Part shown: positions 1 through 7,821 of the stretch, piece after piece
How positions within the stretch are numbered: the first letter of the stretch is position 1
Layout of the letters: each line of letters opens with the position of its first letter
Assembly (NCBI RefSeq): GCF_019511605.1
Contig: NZ_JAEUAV010000024.1
Location: 47,168-111,167, forward strand
Source: Paraburkholderia phenoliruptrix
Lineage (GTDB): Bacteria; Pseudomonadota; Gammaproteobacteria; Burkholderiales; Burkholderiaceae
Length of the DNA: 64,000 nt
Direction of reading: 5' to 3'
Position numbers and translations under genes: made by a program
The notes under the pieces: model-generated
The model's input: only the letters and a program-made list of their open reading frames with translations
What the model was told of the DNA's origin: nothing
Database searches by the model: none

Positions 1-684
1 GGCTGCGCGCGACGGCGTCATCGCGTCGCGGCGGCCCACCACGAGGCGCGTCGCGCAGCGTACATCAGCAGCCCGCGCGAGGCCGTCCGCATAGTTGTTG
101 CAAGCGGTGAAATCAGTGTGAAAGAGATGAGCTTCGCCCTTTGCCGACACGCGTTCCATGAGCCGCTGGTTCATGCCGTGCAGCCAGAAGCCGGGGCCCG
201 GGCATGAAGGTTTCGCCGCGAAGGTGGAGTGCGACCACTGGTTGACCATGCCGATAGCTTGCGGCTCGCTGTGCAGCGCGGCTTGCAACAGGCTGTCGGA
301 TACGGCCATCGGCAACGCCGTGGCGAGCAGTGCGAGATGCGTGGTCCGCTGCGGATAGCGGCCGGCAAAGTCGAGCGCGACGAGCGACCCCATGCTATGG
401 CCAATCACGCAAGCGCGCTCGACGTGCGCGGCGTCGAGCAGCGCGGCAAGCCAGTCTGCCAGCGCTTCTATGGTGTGCAGCGCGGGGCCGGCGCTGCGAC
501 AGTGTCCTGGCAGATCGACGGCCAGCACCGCGAAGCCGTGGTGCGCGAAGTAACGCGTTTGCAGCGCCCACACGCTGTGGTCGTGCTCCGCACCGTGGAT
601 GAAGACAACCGTCGGCAGGCTCGGGTCAAATGGTTTGCCGCCGGTGTAGGCATAGGCGGCCTTGCCTTGAACGGTGAGGATCAT
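1..684 (-). CDS. alpha/beta hydrolase (partial, 3' end outside window)
   Basis: The frame opens with ATG at 684 (start MILTVQGKAAYAY) and reads without a stop to the window edge, so the C-terminus is missing. It has an oxyanion-type HG (FIHGAEHDHSVW, about residues 31-42), a nucleophile elbow GHSMG, and near the edge GRRDAMTPSRA, which fits the strand carrying the catalytic Asp. This is the alpha/beta hydrolase fold; the substrate cannot be told from sequence. Its ATG overlaps the stop of the upstream sulfhydrylase gene (ATGA at 684-681), so the two are probably translationally coupled. Confidence 0.85.
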   Translation of the reverse strand, partial: MILTVQGKAAYAYTGGKPFDPSLPTVVFIHGAEHDHSVWALQTRYFAHHGFAVLAVDLPGHCRSAGPALHTIEALADWLAALLDAAHVERACVIGHSMGSLVALDFAGRYPQRTTHLALLATALPMAVSDSLLQAALHSEPQAIGMVNQWSHSTFAAKPSCPGPGFWLHGMNQRLMERVSAKGEAHLFHTDFTACNNYADGLARAADVRCATRLVVGRRDAMTPSRAA

Positions 685-2144
685 GCGGACTCCGGGCGCG
701 GTTGCGAAGCGGCGCTGCCGCCTGCGGACGGTGCGCCGGTCGGCGCCGGATGGTGCGCCGCCTCTCGTGGTGCGTTTGCGGAAGTGTTGGGTGATGCGTT
801 GGACGGGGCGTTGGATGGGGCGTTGGACGATGCGTTCGGCGAGACCTTCTGTGATGCTTTCAGGCCGCGTTTGAGGTCGTCGATGAGATCGTCGGGATCC
901 TCCAGGCCGATGGACAACCGGATCGTGCCTTCCGCGATGCCTGCCGCGGCGAGCGCGGCGGCGTCCATGCGGAAGTGCGTGGTGGAAGCCGGATGGATCA
1001 CCAGCGAGCGTGCGTCGCCGACATTGGCCAGATGCGAGAACAGCGACAGCGCTTCGATGAAGCGGCGGCCGGCCGCGCGGTCGCCGCGCAGATTGAAGCT
1101 GAACACGGCGCCCGCGCCGCGCGGCAGAAGACGTTGGGCGAGCGCGTGATCGGGATGCGTCGGTAGTTCCGGATACGCGACGGCTTCCACCGCCGCATGG
1201 CCGGCGAGAAACTCGACGACCCGGCGCGTGTTGGCGACGTGGCGCTCCATCCGCAAAGGCAGGGTTTCGATGCCTTGCAGAAGCTGCCATGCGGCTTGCG
1301 GGTGCAGGCAGGCGCCGAAGTCGCGCAAGCCTTCGCGGCGGGCGCGCAGCAGGAACGGCGCCACCGTGCTTTCCTCGCTGAACACCATGCCGTGAAAGCC
1401 GGCATAAGGCTCGGTGAATTCGGGAAAGCGTCCGGAGGCGTCGAAGTCGAACGTGCCGCCGTCCACCAGCACGCCGCCGATCGTCGTGCCGTGGCCGCCC
1501 AGAAACTTGGTGGCCGAGTGATAGACGAAGTCCGCGCCGTGCTCGAACGGCTTGAGCAGGTACGGCGTGGTGAAGGTGGAGTCGACCAGAAGCGGCACGC
1601 GGTGCTCGTGAGCGATCTGCGCGACGGTGGCAATGTCGAGCACGTCGAGGCCGGGATTGCCGAGCGTTTCGCCGAACAGCAGCCGGGTGTTCGGGCGCAG
1701 CGCGGCGCGCCATCCGTCGATATCGCCGGGTTTGACGAAGGTCGTTTCGATGCCGAAGCGGCGCAAGGTGTAATGCAGCAGATTGTGCGAGCCGCCGTAC
1801 AGCGCGCTCGACGCGACGATGTGCGAGCCCGCGCCCATCAGCGTGACGATCGCCAGATGCAAGGCGGCCTGGCCGCTTGCCGTGCCGATCGCGCCCGCGC
1901 CGTTTTCGAGCGCCGCGACGCGTTCCTCGAACACGGCAACGGTCGGATTCGAGATGCGGGAGTAGACGTGCCCCGCGCGCTCCATGTTGAAAAGCGCGGC
2001 GGCGTGGTCGGCGTCGCGAAACGAGAACGACGTGGTCTGGTAAATCGGCGTGGCGCGCGCGCCGGTGGCGGGGTCGGGTGCGGCGCCGGCGTGCAGCGCA
2101 AGCGTGTCGAAACGGTTGGCGGACATGCGGGTCGGCAAGGCCAC
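681..2144 (-). CDS. metY: O-acetylhomoserine aminocarboxypropyltransferase (sulfhydrylase), PLP-dependent
   Basis: Cys/Met-metabolism PLP enzyme that makes homocysteine from O-acetylhomoserine and sulfide. Visible marks are ATPIYQTTSFSF near the N-terminus, YSRISNPT, and YHSATKFLGGHGT carrying the PLP lysine. The core ends around residue 435 (IRLSIGLEDPDDLIDDL). A further tail of about 50 residues, rich in Asn, Ser, Pro and Ala, is encoded by 12-bp tandem repeats and is not part of the enzyme core. The start at 2144 is GTG, preceded by GAGG; the ATG at 2126 (MSANRFDTLALHAG) is an equally good alternative. O-succinylhomoserine as substrate is less likely but not excluded. Confidence 0.9.
   Translation of the reverse strand: MALPTRMSANRFDTLALHAGAAPDPATGARATPIYQTTSFSFRDADHAAALFNMERAGHVYSRISNPTVAVFEERVAALENGAGAIGTASGQAALHLAIVTLMGAGSHIVASSALYGGSHNLLHYTLRRFGIETTFVKPGDIDGWRAALRPNTRLLFGETLGNPGLDVLDIATVAQIAHEHRVPLLVDSTFTTPYLLKPFEHGADFVYHSATKFLGGHGTTIGGVLVDGGTFDFDASGRFPEFTEPYAGFHGMVFSEESTVAPFLLRARREGLRDFGACLHPQAAWQLLQGIETLPLRMERHVANTRRVVEFLAGHAAVEAVAYPELPTHPDHALAQRLLPRGAGAVFSFNLRGDRAAGRRFIEALSLFSHLANVGDARSLVIHPASTTHFRMDAAALAAAGIAEGTIRLSIGLEDPDDLIDDLKRGLKASQKVSPNASSNAPSNAPSNASPNTSANAPREAAHHPAPTGAPSAGGSAASQPRPESA
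784..843 (-). repeat. 12-bp in-frame tandem repeat in the metY tail
   Basis: Five 12-bp units close to GCGTTGGACGGG (plus strand) run head to tail. On the minus strand they encode Ser-Asn-Ala-Pro type tetrapeptides in the C-terminal tail of the sulfhydrylase. The unit length is a multiple of three, so copy-number changes would keep the frame. Confidence 0.85.
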
Positions 2145-2367
2145 GGACAGCCTCGCGAAAGGTCAAGGTGGCGGCCATCGTATCACCGGCATCGCACGCA
2201 TCAAGCGCGGTTTTCCCGATGCGAAGGGTGTGGCGCAAGCCCGTTCGATCGCGGCGCAAGCCCGCCGCGCCTTTATGGGCGGGCCGCTTTCCTTTTATGG
2301 GCCTTTCCGCTAGGATCGAAAGTCATTGATGTATTACATGCCTGGCGGGTATTTTGGGAGACAGATT

Positions 2368-2826
2368 ATGCGAGTCAGCGACATTCTTAAAGTCAAAGGC
2401 AACACCCTTTTCACGGTTACGCCGGATACCCCGCTGCACGACGCGGTCAACACCATGGCCGAGCACGACATCGGCTCGCTGGTGGTCATGGAGTACGGCG
2501 ACCTGGTCGGTATGCTGACATTCCGCGAGATTATTCTCACGCTCAAGGAAAATGGCGGAAGCGTGGGCACGTCCACCATTCGCAAGGTCATGGACGATCA
2601 TCCGCTCACCTGCACGCCCGAAACGGACGTCAACGAAGTACGCCGCATGATGCTCGAGCACCACGTGCGTTATCTACCGGTGCTGGAAAGCCGCACGCTG
2701 ATGGGCGTGATTTCGTTCTATGACGTGGCGAAGGCGGTGGTCGAAGAGCAGGGTTTCGAAAATCGCATGCTGAAGGCGTACATTCGCGACTGGCCGGAAG
2801 AGCAGGGGCAGCAGCCGGCGCGTTGA
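2368..2826 (+). CDS. CBS domain-pair protein
   Basis: A 152-residue stand-alone CBS pair (Bateman module) without a catalytic partner domain. CBS1 spans roughly residues 8-60 (TVTPDTPLHDAVNTM, then GSLVVMEYGDLVGMLTFRE) and CBS2 roughly 75-130 (CTPETDVNEVRRMMLEHHV, then GVISFYDVAKAVVEE). Such proteins usually bind adenine nucleotides; the ligand and partner here are unknown. The start was placed at 2368 because GGGAG lies at 2356-2360; the in-frame ATG 42 bases upstream has no such site. A clear intrinsic terminator follows, so it is probably monocistronic. Confidence 0.9.
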   Translation: MRVSDILKVKGNTLFTVTPDTPLHDAVNTMAEHDIGSLVVMEYGDLVGMLTFREIILTLKENGGSVGTSTIRKVMDDHPLTCTPETDVNEVRRMMLEHHVRYLPVLESRTLMGVISFYDVAKAVVEEQGFENRMLKAYIRDWPEEQGQQPAR

Positions 2827-2858
2827 TACGCGGCGGCTGAACCCGCCATTCAGTGAAG

Positions 2859-2885
2859 GCGTGCGCGAGAGCGCGCGCTTTTTTT
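2859..2885 (+). terminator. intrinsic terminator after the CBS gene
   Basis: An 8-bp GC stem with one U-G wobble (GCGTGCGC with GCGCGCGC), loop GAGA, then seven T. It lies between the CBS gene and the MFS/acyltransferase gene and argues against any start of the latter upstream of about 2890. Confidence 0.85.
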
Positions 2886-2964
2886 GTGTGCGCCGCCATC
2901 ACACGGCGCGCGGCTTGCGGGGTGCTGCGCAGGCGCCCGCTTTCCGATCCGTCTCTCGCACGAC

Positions 2965-4929
2965 ATGAGTCACAGTCCGTTGCCTCCCACACCCCCTACG
3001 CGCGCGCTGTCCGCCGCCCGCCGCGCCGCGCGTCGGCACGGCGGCCACGAATCGCAGTTCAAGCTGCTTGGCGAGCGTCGTTTCGCGCCGTTTTTCTGGA
3101 CCCAGTTCCTCGGCGCGATGAACGACAACGTGTTCAAGATCGGCTTTACGTCGCTCGTGACGTTCCAGGCCGCGCGCTTTTCTGGCGTCGATCCCAAAAC
3201 CGCTGCGTTCCTTATTTCGGCCATCTTTATTCTTCCTTTCGTGCTGTTGTCGGCCACTTCCGGGCAGATCGCCGACAAATACGACAAGGCGATGCTCACG
3301 CGTCTCGTGAAGAGCTTCGAAATTGTCGTGATGCTGATCGGCGGCGCTGGTTTTCTGCTGCACAGCGCGCCGCTGCTGTATCTGTGCACGTTTCTGATGG
3401 GCGTGCATTCCACCGTGTTCGGGCCGGTCAAGTACTCGTACCTGCCGCAGCATCTGTCGAACCAGGAACTCGTGGGCGGCAATGGCATGGTCGAGATGGG
3501 CACCTTCGTCGCGATTCTGGTGGGCACGATTGTCGGCGGCGCGAGCGCGGGGTTCGTCGAGCACGGCGCGCTGGTGCTCGCTTGCGCGTGCGTCGCGATT
3601 GCGCTTGCGGGGCGCATGGTGTCGGCCTTCGTGCCGCTCACGCCGGCGCCGCAGCCGGAGCTGCGCATCAACTGGAATCCGGTCAGCGAAACCTGGCGAA
3701 ACCTCAAGCTCGCGCGCGAAAACCGCACGGTGTTTCTGAGCCTGCTCGGTATATCGTGGCTGTGGTTCGTGGGCGCGACGTTTCTGTCGTCGTTTTTCAG
3801 CTATGCGAAAGACGTGCTGTCCGCCGACCCCGACGTGGTAACCGTGCTGCTGGGCACGTTCTCTGTCGGCATCGGCCTCGGCTCGCTGTTGTGCGAAAAG
3901 CTCTCGAAGCGGCGCATCGAAATTGGCCTCGTGCCGCTCGGTTCGATCGGCATGAGCGTGTTCGGCATCGACCTTTTTTTCGCGAGCCACGCGTTGCCGT
4001 CTGCGGGACACCTGCTGAGCGTCGGCGAGTTCCTCGCGCGGCCCATGCATTGGCGCGTGCTTGCCGATCTGTTCCTGCTCGCCATGTTCGGCGGCTTCTA
4101 CAGCGTGCCGCTCTACTCGCTGATCCAGAGCCGCAGCCAGCCGAGCCACCGGGCGCGGATCATCGCCGCAAACAATATTCTGAATTCGCTGTTCATGATT
4201 GTTTCGTCGCTCATGGCGATCGGGCTGACGGCGGCGGGCTTCAGCATTCCGGCAATCTTTCTTGTGACCGCGCTGCTCAACATCGTGGTGGCAAGCTACA
4301 TTTATTCGCTGGTGCCTGAGTTTTTGCTGCGCTTTATCGCATGGGTGCTCGTGCACACGTTCTACCGGATTCGGCTCGTTCATGCCGAGCGGATTCCGGA
4401 GGAAGGCGCGGCCGTTCTCGTGTGCAACCACGTGAGCTTCGTCGATGCGGTCGTGATCATGGCCGAAAGCCCGCGGCCGATCCGCTTTGTGATGGACCAT
4501 CAGATATTCAAAACGCGCTTCGCGGGCTGGGTGTTTCGTCATGCGAAGGCCATTCCTATCGCTCCCGCGCATCAGGACGCGCAGTTGCTCGCACGCGCTT
4601 ATGAGCGCTGCGCGCAGGCGCTCGCCGAGGGCGAACTGGTGTGCATCTTTCCGGAGGGCAAGCTCACGCGAACCGGCGACATGAATCCGTTCCGTCATGG
4701 CGTGATGGAGATCATTCGCCGCACGCCCGCGCCGGTCATTCCCATGGCGTTGCGTGGGTTGTGGGGCAGCGTGTTTTCACGCGCCGACGACGCGCGCTGG
4801 CCGCGGCCGGTGCGCAAGGGCGTGATGAGCAGGCTGACACTCGCGGTTGCCGAGCCGATAGAACCGGCGCTCGCCACGCCCGAGTTGCTGCAAAAAATCG
4901 TTACGGAATTGCGCGGGGCGCGCAAGTAG
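2965..4929 (+). CDS. MFS transporter fused to 1-acylglycerol-3-phosphate O-acyltransferase (PlsC domain)
   Basis: A 654-residue two-domain protein. The first about 430 residues are a 12-helix MFS transporter resembling the lysophospholipid flippase LplT (WTQFLGAMNDNVFKIG at its start). The rest is a PlsC/LPLAT acyltransferase with NHVSFVD (H489-x4-D) and FPEG (562-565). The family is related to Aas/LplT, which import and reacylate lysophospholipids, but no AMP-binding acyl-ACP synthetase domain is present. An inner-membrane role in phospholipid repair is inferred. The start at 2965 is chosen over the ATG at 2884 because the latter lies in the terminator. Confidence 0.9.
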   Translation: MSHSPLPPTPPTRALSAARRAARRHGGHESQFKLLGERRFAPFFWTQFLGAMNDNVFKIGFTSLVTFQAARFSGVDPKTAAFLISAIFILPFVLLSATSGQIADKYDKAMLTRLVKSFEIVVMLIGGAGFLLHSAPLLYLCTFLMGVHSTVFGPVKYSYLPQHLSNQELVGGNGMVEMGTFVAILVGTIVGGASAGFVEHGALVLACACVAIALAGRMVSAFVPLTPAPQPELRINWNPVSETWRNLKLARENRTVFLSLLGISWLWFVGATFLSSFFSYAKDVLSADPDVVTVLLGTFSVGIGLGSLLCEKLSKRRIEIGLVPLGSIGMSVFGIDLFFASHALPSAGHLLSVGEFLARPMHWRVLADLFLLAMFGGFYSVPLYSLIQSRSQPSHRARIIAANNILNSLFMIVSSLMAIGLTAAGFSIPAIFLVTALLNIVVASYIYSLVPEFLLRFIAWVLVHTFYRIRLVHAERIPEEGAAVLVCNHVSFVDAVVIMAESPRPIRFVMDHQIFKTRFAGWVFRHAKAIPIAPAHQDAQLLARAYERCAQALAEGELVCIFPEGKLTRTGDMNPFRHGVMEIIRRTPAPVIPMALRGLWGSVFSRADDARWPRPVRKGVMSRLTLAVAEPIEPALATPELLQKIVTELRGARK

Positions 4930-5050
4930 GGCGGCCTATTCTGGACCTGTCCGGAGCCTGGCCTGAAGTCATAAGACGGTGCCGGGCGGCGCCTTGGGCG
5001 GCGAGGGGCTGGCATAATAGCGCTTTCCCCGCATCCTTTGGACGACGCCC

Positions 5051-6151
5051 ATGTCCGGCAACACCCTCGGTACGCTTTTTACTGTCACGACCTTCGGCGA
5101 ATCGCACGGCCCGGCTATCGGCTGCGTGATCGACGGCTGCCCGCCGGGCATGGCGCTCGACGAAGCGGACATCCAGTTCGAACTGGACCGCCGCAAGCCC
5201 GGCACCTCGCGCCATGTCACGCAGCGTCAGGAAGAAGACAAGGTCGAGATTCTCTCGGGCGTATTCGAAGGCAAGACCACCGGCGCGCCGATTGCGCTTC
5301 TGATCCGCAATACGGACCAGCGCAGCAAGGACTACGGCAATATTGCGGACACCTTCCGTCCGGGCCACGCCGACTACACCTACTGGCAAAAATACGGCAT
5401 TCGTGACTATCGCGGCGGCGGGCGTTCGTCCGCGCGCCTGACTGCGCCGACGGTGGCCGCAGGGGCGGTCGCGAAGAAGTGGCTGCGCGAGAAGTTCGGC
5501 ACGGAGGTGCGCGGCTACATGGCGGCCCTCGGCGAGATCGACGTGCCGTTCGTCGACTGGGCGCAGGTGCGCGAGAACCCGTTTTTCGTGCCGAATGCGG
5601 ACATCGTGCCGCAGCTCGAAGCTTATATGGACGCGCTGCGCAAGGACGGCGACTCGATCGGCGCGCGCATCAACGTGGTGGCTTCGGGCGTGCCCGTGGG
5701 TCTTGGCGAGCCGCTGTTCGACCGGCTCGACGCAGACATCGCCCACGCGATGATGGGCATCAACGCGGTGAAGGGCGTGGAGATCGGTGCGGGTTTTGCC
5801 AGCGTCGCGCAGCGGGGCTCCGTGCATGGCGACGAACTGACGCCGGAGGGTTTCGTCGGCAATCACGCGGGCGGGGTGCTGGGCGGCATTTCGACCGGTC
5901 AGGACATTACCGTGTCCATCGCGATCAAGCCGACTTCGAGCATCCGCACGCCGCGCCGCTCGATCGACAAGGCGGGGCAACCCGTCGTTGTGGAAACGTT
6001 CGGCCGGCACGACCCGTGTGTCGGCATTCGCGCCACGCCGATCGCGGAGGCCATGCTCGCACTGGTGCTGATCGATCACGCGCTGCGCCACCGCGCGCAA
6101 TGCGGCGACGTGTCGGTAAGCACACCGAAGATCGCGGCCAGCGCGCCGTAA
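5051..6151 (+). CDS. aroC: chorismate synthase
   Basis: Converts EPSP to chorismate, last step of the shikimate pathway, using reduced FMN. The start MSGNTLGTLF followed by TTFGESHGPAIG, the internal DYRGGGRSSAR and the GNHAGGVLGGIS segment are AroC signatures, and 366 residues is the normal length. The gene lies 121 bp after the MFS/acyltransferase gene and 49 bp before a TPR protein, with no terminator visible between them. Confidence 0.98.
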   Translation: MSGNTLGTLFTVTTFGESHGPAIGCVIDGCPPGMALDEADIQFELDRRKPGTSRHVTQRQEEDKVEILSGVFEGKTTGAPIALLIRNTDQRSKDYGNIADTFRPGHADYTYWQKYGIRDYRGGGRSSARLTAPTVAAGAVAKKWLREKFGTEVRGYMAALGEIDVPFVDWAQVRENPFFVPNADIVPQLEAYMDALRKDGDSIGARINVVASGVPVGLGEPLFDRLDADIAHAMMGINAVKGVEIGAGFASVAQRGSVHGDELTPEGFVGNHAGGVLGGISTGQDITVSIAIKPTSSIRTPRRSIDKAGQPVVVETFGRHDPCVGIRATPIAEAMLALVLIDHALRHRAQCGDVSVSTPKIAASAP

Positions 6152-6200
6152 CCAGAGGCCACTGGCCGTCTGAATCGCACTGCGCGAGCGGCGTTTTCGC

Positions 6201-7679
6201 ATGAGTCAACTTCTTCTCGAGCCGGCAGACGCTGTTCTGCCGGCGTTGCGCGCCCGCGCATCGGCACCGCACGCCACCGCGCAAGACTATCTCGCATTAG
6301 GCGAGGCGCTGTTGCAACACGCCGGCCCAGACAAGGCGTTGCGACGCGAAGCGCTCGTGGCGTTCGTGCGGGCCTACCGGGCCGATCCCGCCTGTCACCC
6401 GGCGCTGCTGCATACGATTGCACAAACCGCGTTCGTCGCGCGCGAGTGGGCGCTGGTCGAGGAGGCCACCGCGTTGCTGCTCGCGCTAAATGCCACGGAC
6501 GCAAACGCGTTGGTCTGGCGTGCAGCCGCGGTGCAGCATCGCGACGACTTCGCTACCGCGGAGCAGTTGTTGCGCGACGCGGTGCGTGTGGTGCCGGGTA
6601 ATCCGGTGGCGCTTCACAAGCTTGCGTTGTGCCTGAAGGAGCAAGGGCGCTTGGCGCAGGCCGAGGCGTTGCTGCGCGAGGTGCTCGTGTTGTCGCCGGA
6701 TAATGCGCATGCGCTGTTCGACCTCTCCGAGCTTGAGATTCGCAGCGGACGTTTCGCCGAGGGCTGGGCGCGCTACGAGGCGCGTATGGCGTTTGCCGGC
6801 GGCGAGCTGAACAACGCGCAGAGCGCGCTCGCCGCGATTAGCGCTCCGTGGCAAGGCCAGTCGCTGGCGGGCAAGACGCTCGTCGTGTACGGCGAGCAAG
6901 GCAATGGCGATTGCCTGTGGGCGGTGCGCTTTCTGCCGTTGCTCGCAGAGCGCGCCCGGCGCGAGGGCGGCACGGTGATCTTCGGTCACGACGGACCATT
7001 GCGAGCGCTGTTCGAACGGACACTGCCCGCGGACCTGCGGCTCGAAACCAGCCTCGAAACGCAGCCTGACTTTCATTGCGGGCTGATGAGCCTGCCGCTG
7101 CGCCTCGGCATCGTCGACCCGCATGGCTGGGGGGCGCCTTATCTGAGGGCGGACCCCACGCATGTGCAGATCTGGCAGCGGCGTGTGCAGGAATGCGTCG
7201 GCGCAATGCCCGGCAAGCGCAGCGTGGGCCTTGTGTGGAACGGCAATCCCGACCATATTCGCGACACGCGGCGCTCGGTGCCGGCCGAGCAACTCGAGCC
7301 CTTACTGGACGTGCCTCGCGTGACGTATTTCGCGCTTTCGCCGGGGCGCGGCGAGACTGTCGCGCAGTGGCGAGCGAAGGGGCTCGACGTGGTCGACCTC
7401 ACTCACCACTTTCAATCTGGCTTCGACGATGTCGCCGCATTGCTCGCGAATCTCGATCTGACGGTCACGATAGACAGCGGGCCGGCCCATCTTGCGGGCG
7501 CTCTCGGCGTGCCGACCTGTTTGATGATCGACCACGTGTCGGCATGGTTCTGGGGCAGCGAGGCGGCGGTTACGCCTTGGTACGATTCGATCGAACTGCT
7601 CAGGCAACCCGCAGTGGGCGCATGGGCGCCGGTGGTGGCGCGGGTACGCGCGCGCATCGAACGGCTGACGCGCGGCTGA
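6201..7679 (+). CDS. TPR repeat protein with glycosyltransferase family 9-like C-terminal domain
   Basis: A 492-residue protein. Residues about 20-200 contain tetratricopeptide-type helix pairs (PVALHKLALCLKEQGRLAQA, then NAHALFDLSELEIRSGRFAE). The C-terminal half resembles heptosyltransferase-like GT9 domains, with TVTIDSGPAHLAGALGVP near residue 420, the usual donor-site segment. Similar TPR-glycosyltransferases act in glycan or protein glycosylation, but the acceptor cannot be deduced. It follows aroC on the same strand. A GC-rich tandem repeat lies just after the stop. Confidence 0.8.
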   Translation: MSQLLLEPADAVLPALRARASAPHATAQDYLALGEALLQHAGPDKALRREALVAFVRAYRADPACHPALLHTIAQTAFVAREWALVEEATALLLALNATDANALVWRAAAVQHRDDFATAEQLLRDAVRVVPGNPVALHKLALCLKEQGRLAQAEALLREVLVLSPDNAHALFDLSELEIRSGRFAEGWARYEARMAFAGGELNNAQSALAAISAPWQGQSLAGKTLVVYGEQGNGDCLWAVRFLPLLAERARREGGTVIFGHDGPLRALFERTLPADLRLETSLETQPDFHCGLMSLPLRLGIVDPHGWGAPYLRADPTHVQIWQRRVQECVGAMPGKRSVGLVWNGNPDHIRDTRRSVPAEQLEPLLDVPRVTYFALSPGRGETVAQWRAKGLDVVDLTHHFQSGFDDVAALLANLDLTVTIDSGPAHLAGALGVPTCLMIDHVSAWFWGSEAAVTPWYDSIELLRQPAVGAWAPVVARVRARIERLTRG

Positions 7680-7683
7680 GGTT

Positions 7684-7784
7684 GCGTTCACGGCGTTCGC
7701 GGCGCGTTCGCAGCGTTCACCGCGTTCACCGCGTTCGCAGCGTTCACCGCGTTCGCGGCGTTCAGGGTGTTCAGGATGTTCGCA
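7684..7784. repeat. 9-bp tandem repeat array (unit GCGTTCRCC)
   Basis: Eleven near-perfect 9-bp units such as GCGTTCACC, GCGTTCGCA and GCGTTCGCG lie head to tail, with one 2-base slip after the second unit; the last units are degenerate (GTGTTCAGG, ATGTTCGCA). The array fills the gap between the convergent TPR and ETF-QO genes, so it lies where both transcripts end. Confidence 0.9.
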
Positions 7785-7821
7785 AGGCGGGCACGCCCGG
7801 CGTGCGCCGCGAAGCGGGACA

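Noticed and set aside
2145..2367. SAM or other riboswitch upstream of the sulfhydrylase
   Set aside because: I see no conserved SAM-riboswitch core or paired stems in the gap.
2899..4698. Long open frame antisense to the MFS/acyltransferase gene; similar long antisense frames oppose metY, relA and kdpB
   Set aside because: In GC-rich DNA the opposite frames of real genes stay open. These have no family motifs, Arg/His/Gln-rich composition and no ribosome sites.
7684..7784. CRISPR array
   Set aside because: Units are 9 bp with no spacers and no cas genes; it is a simple tandem repeat.
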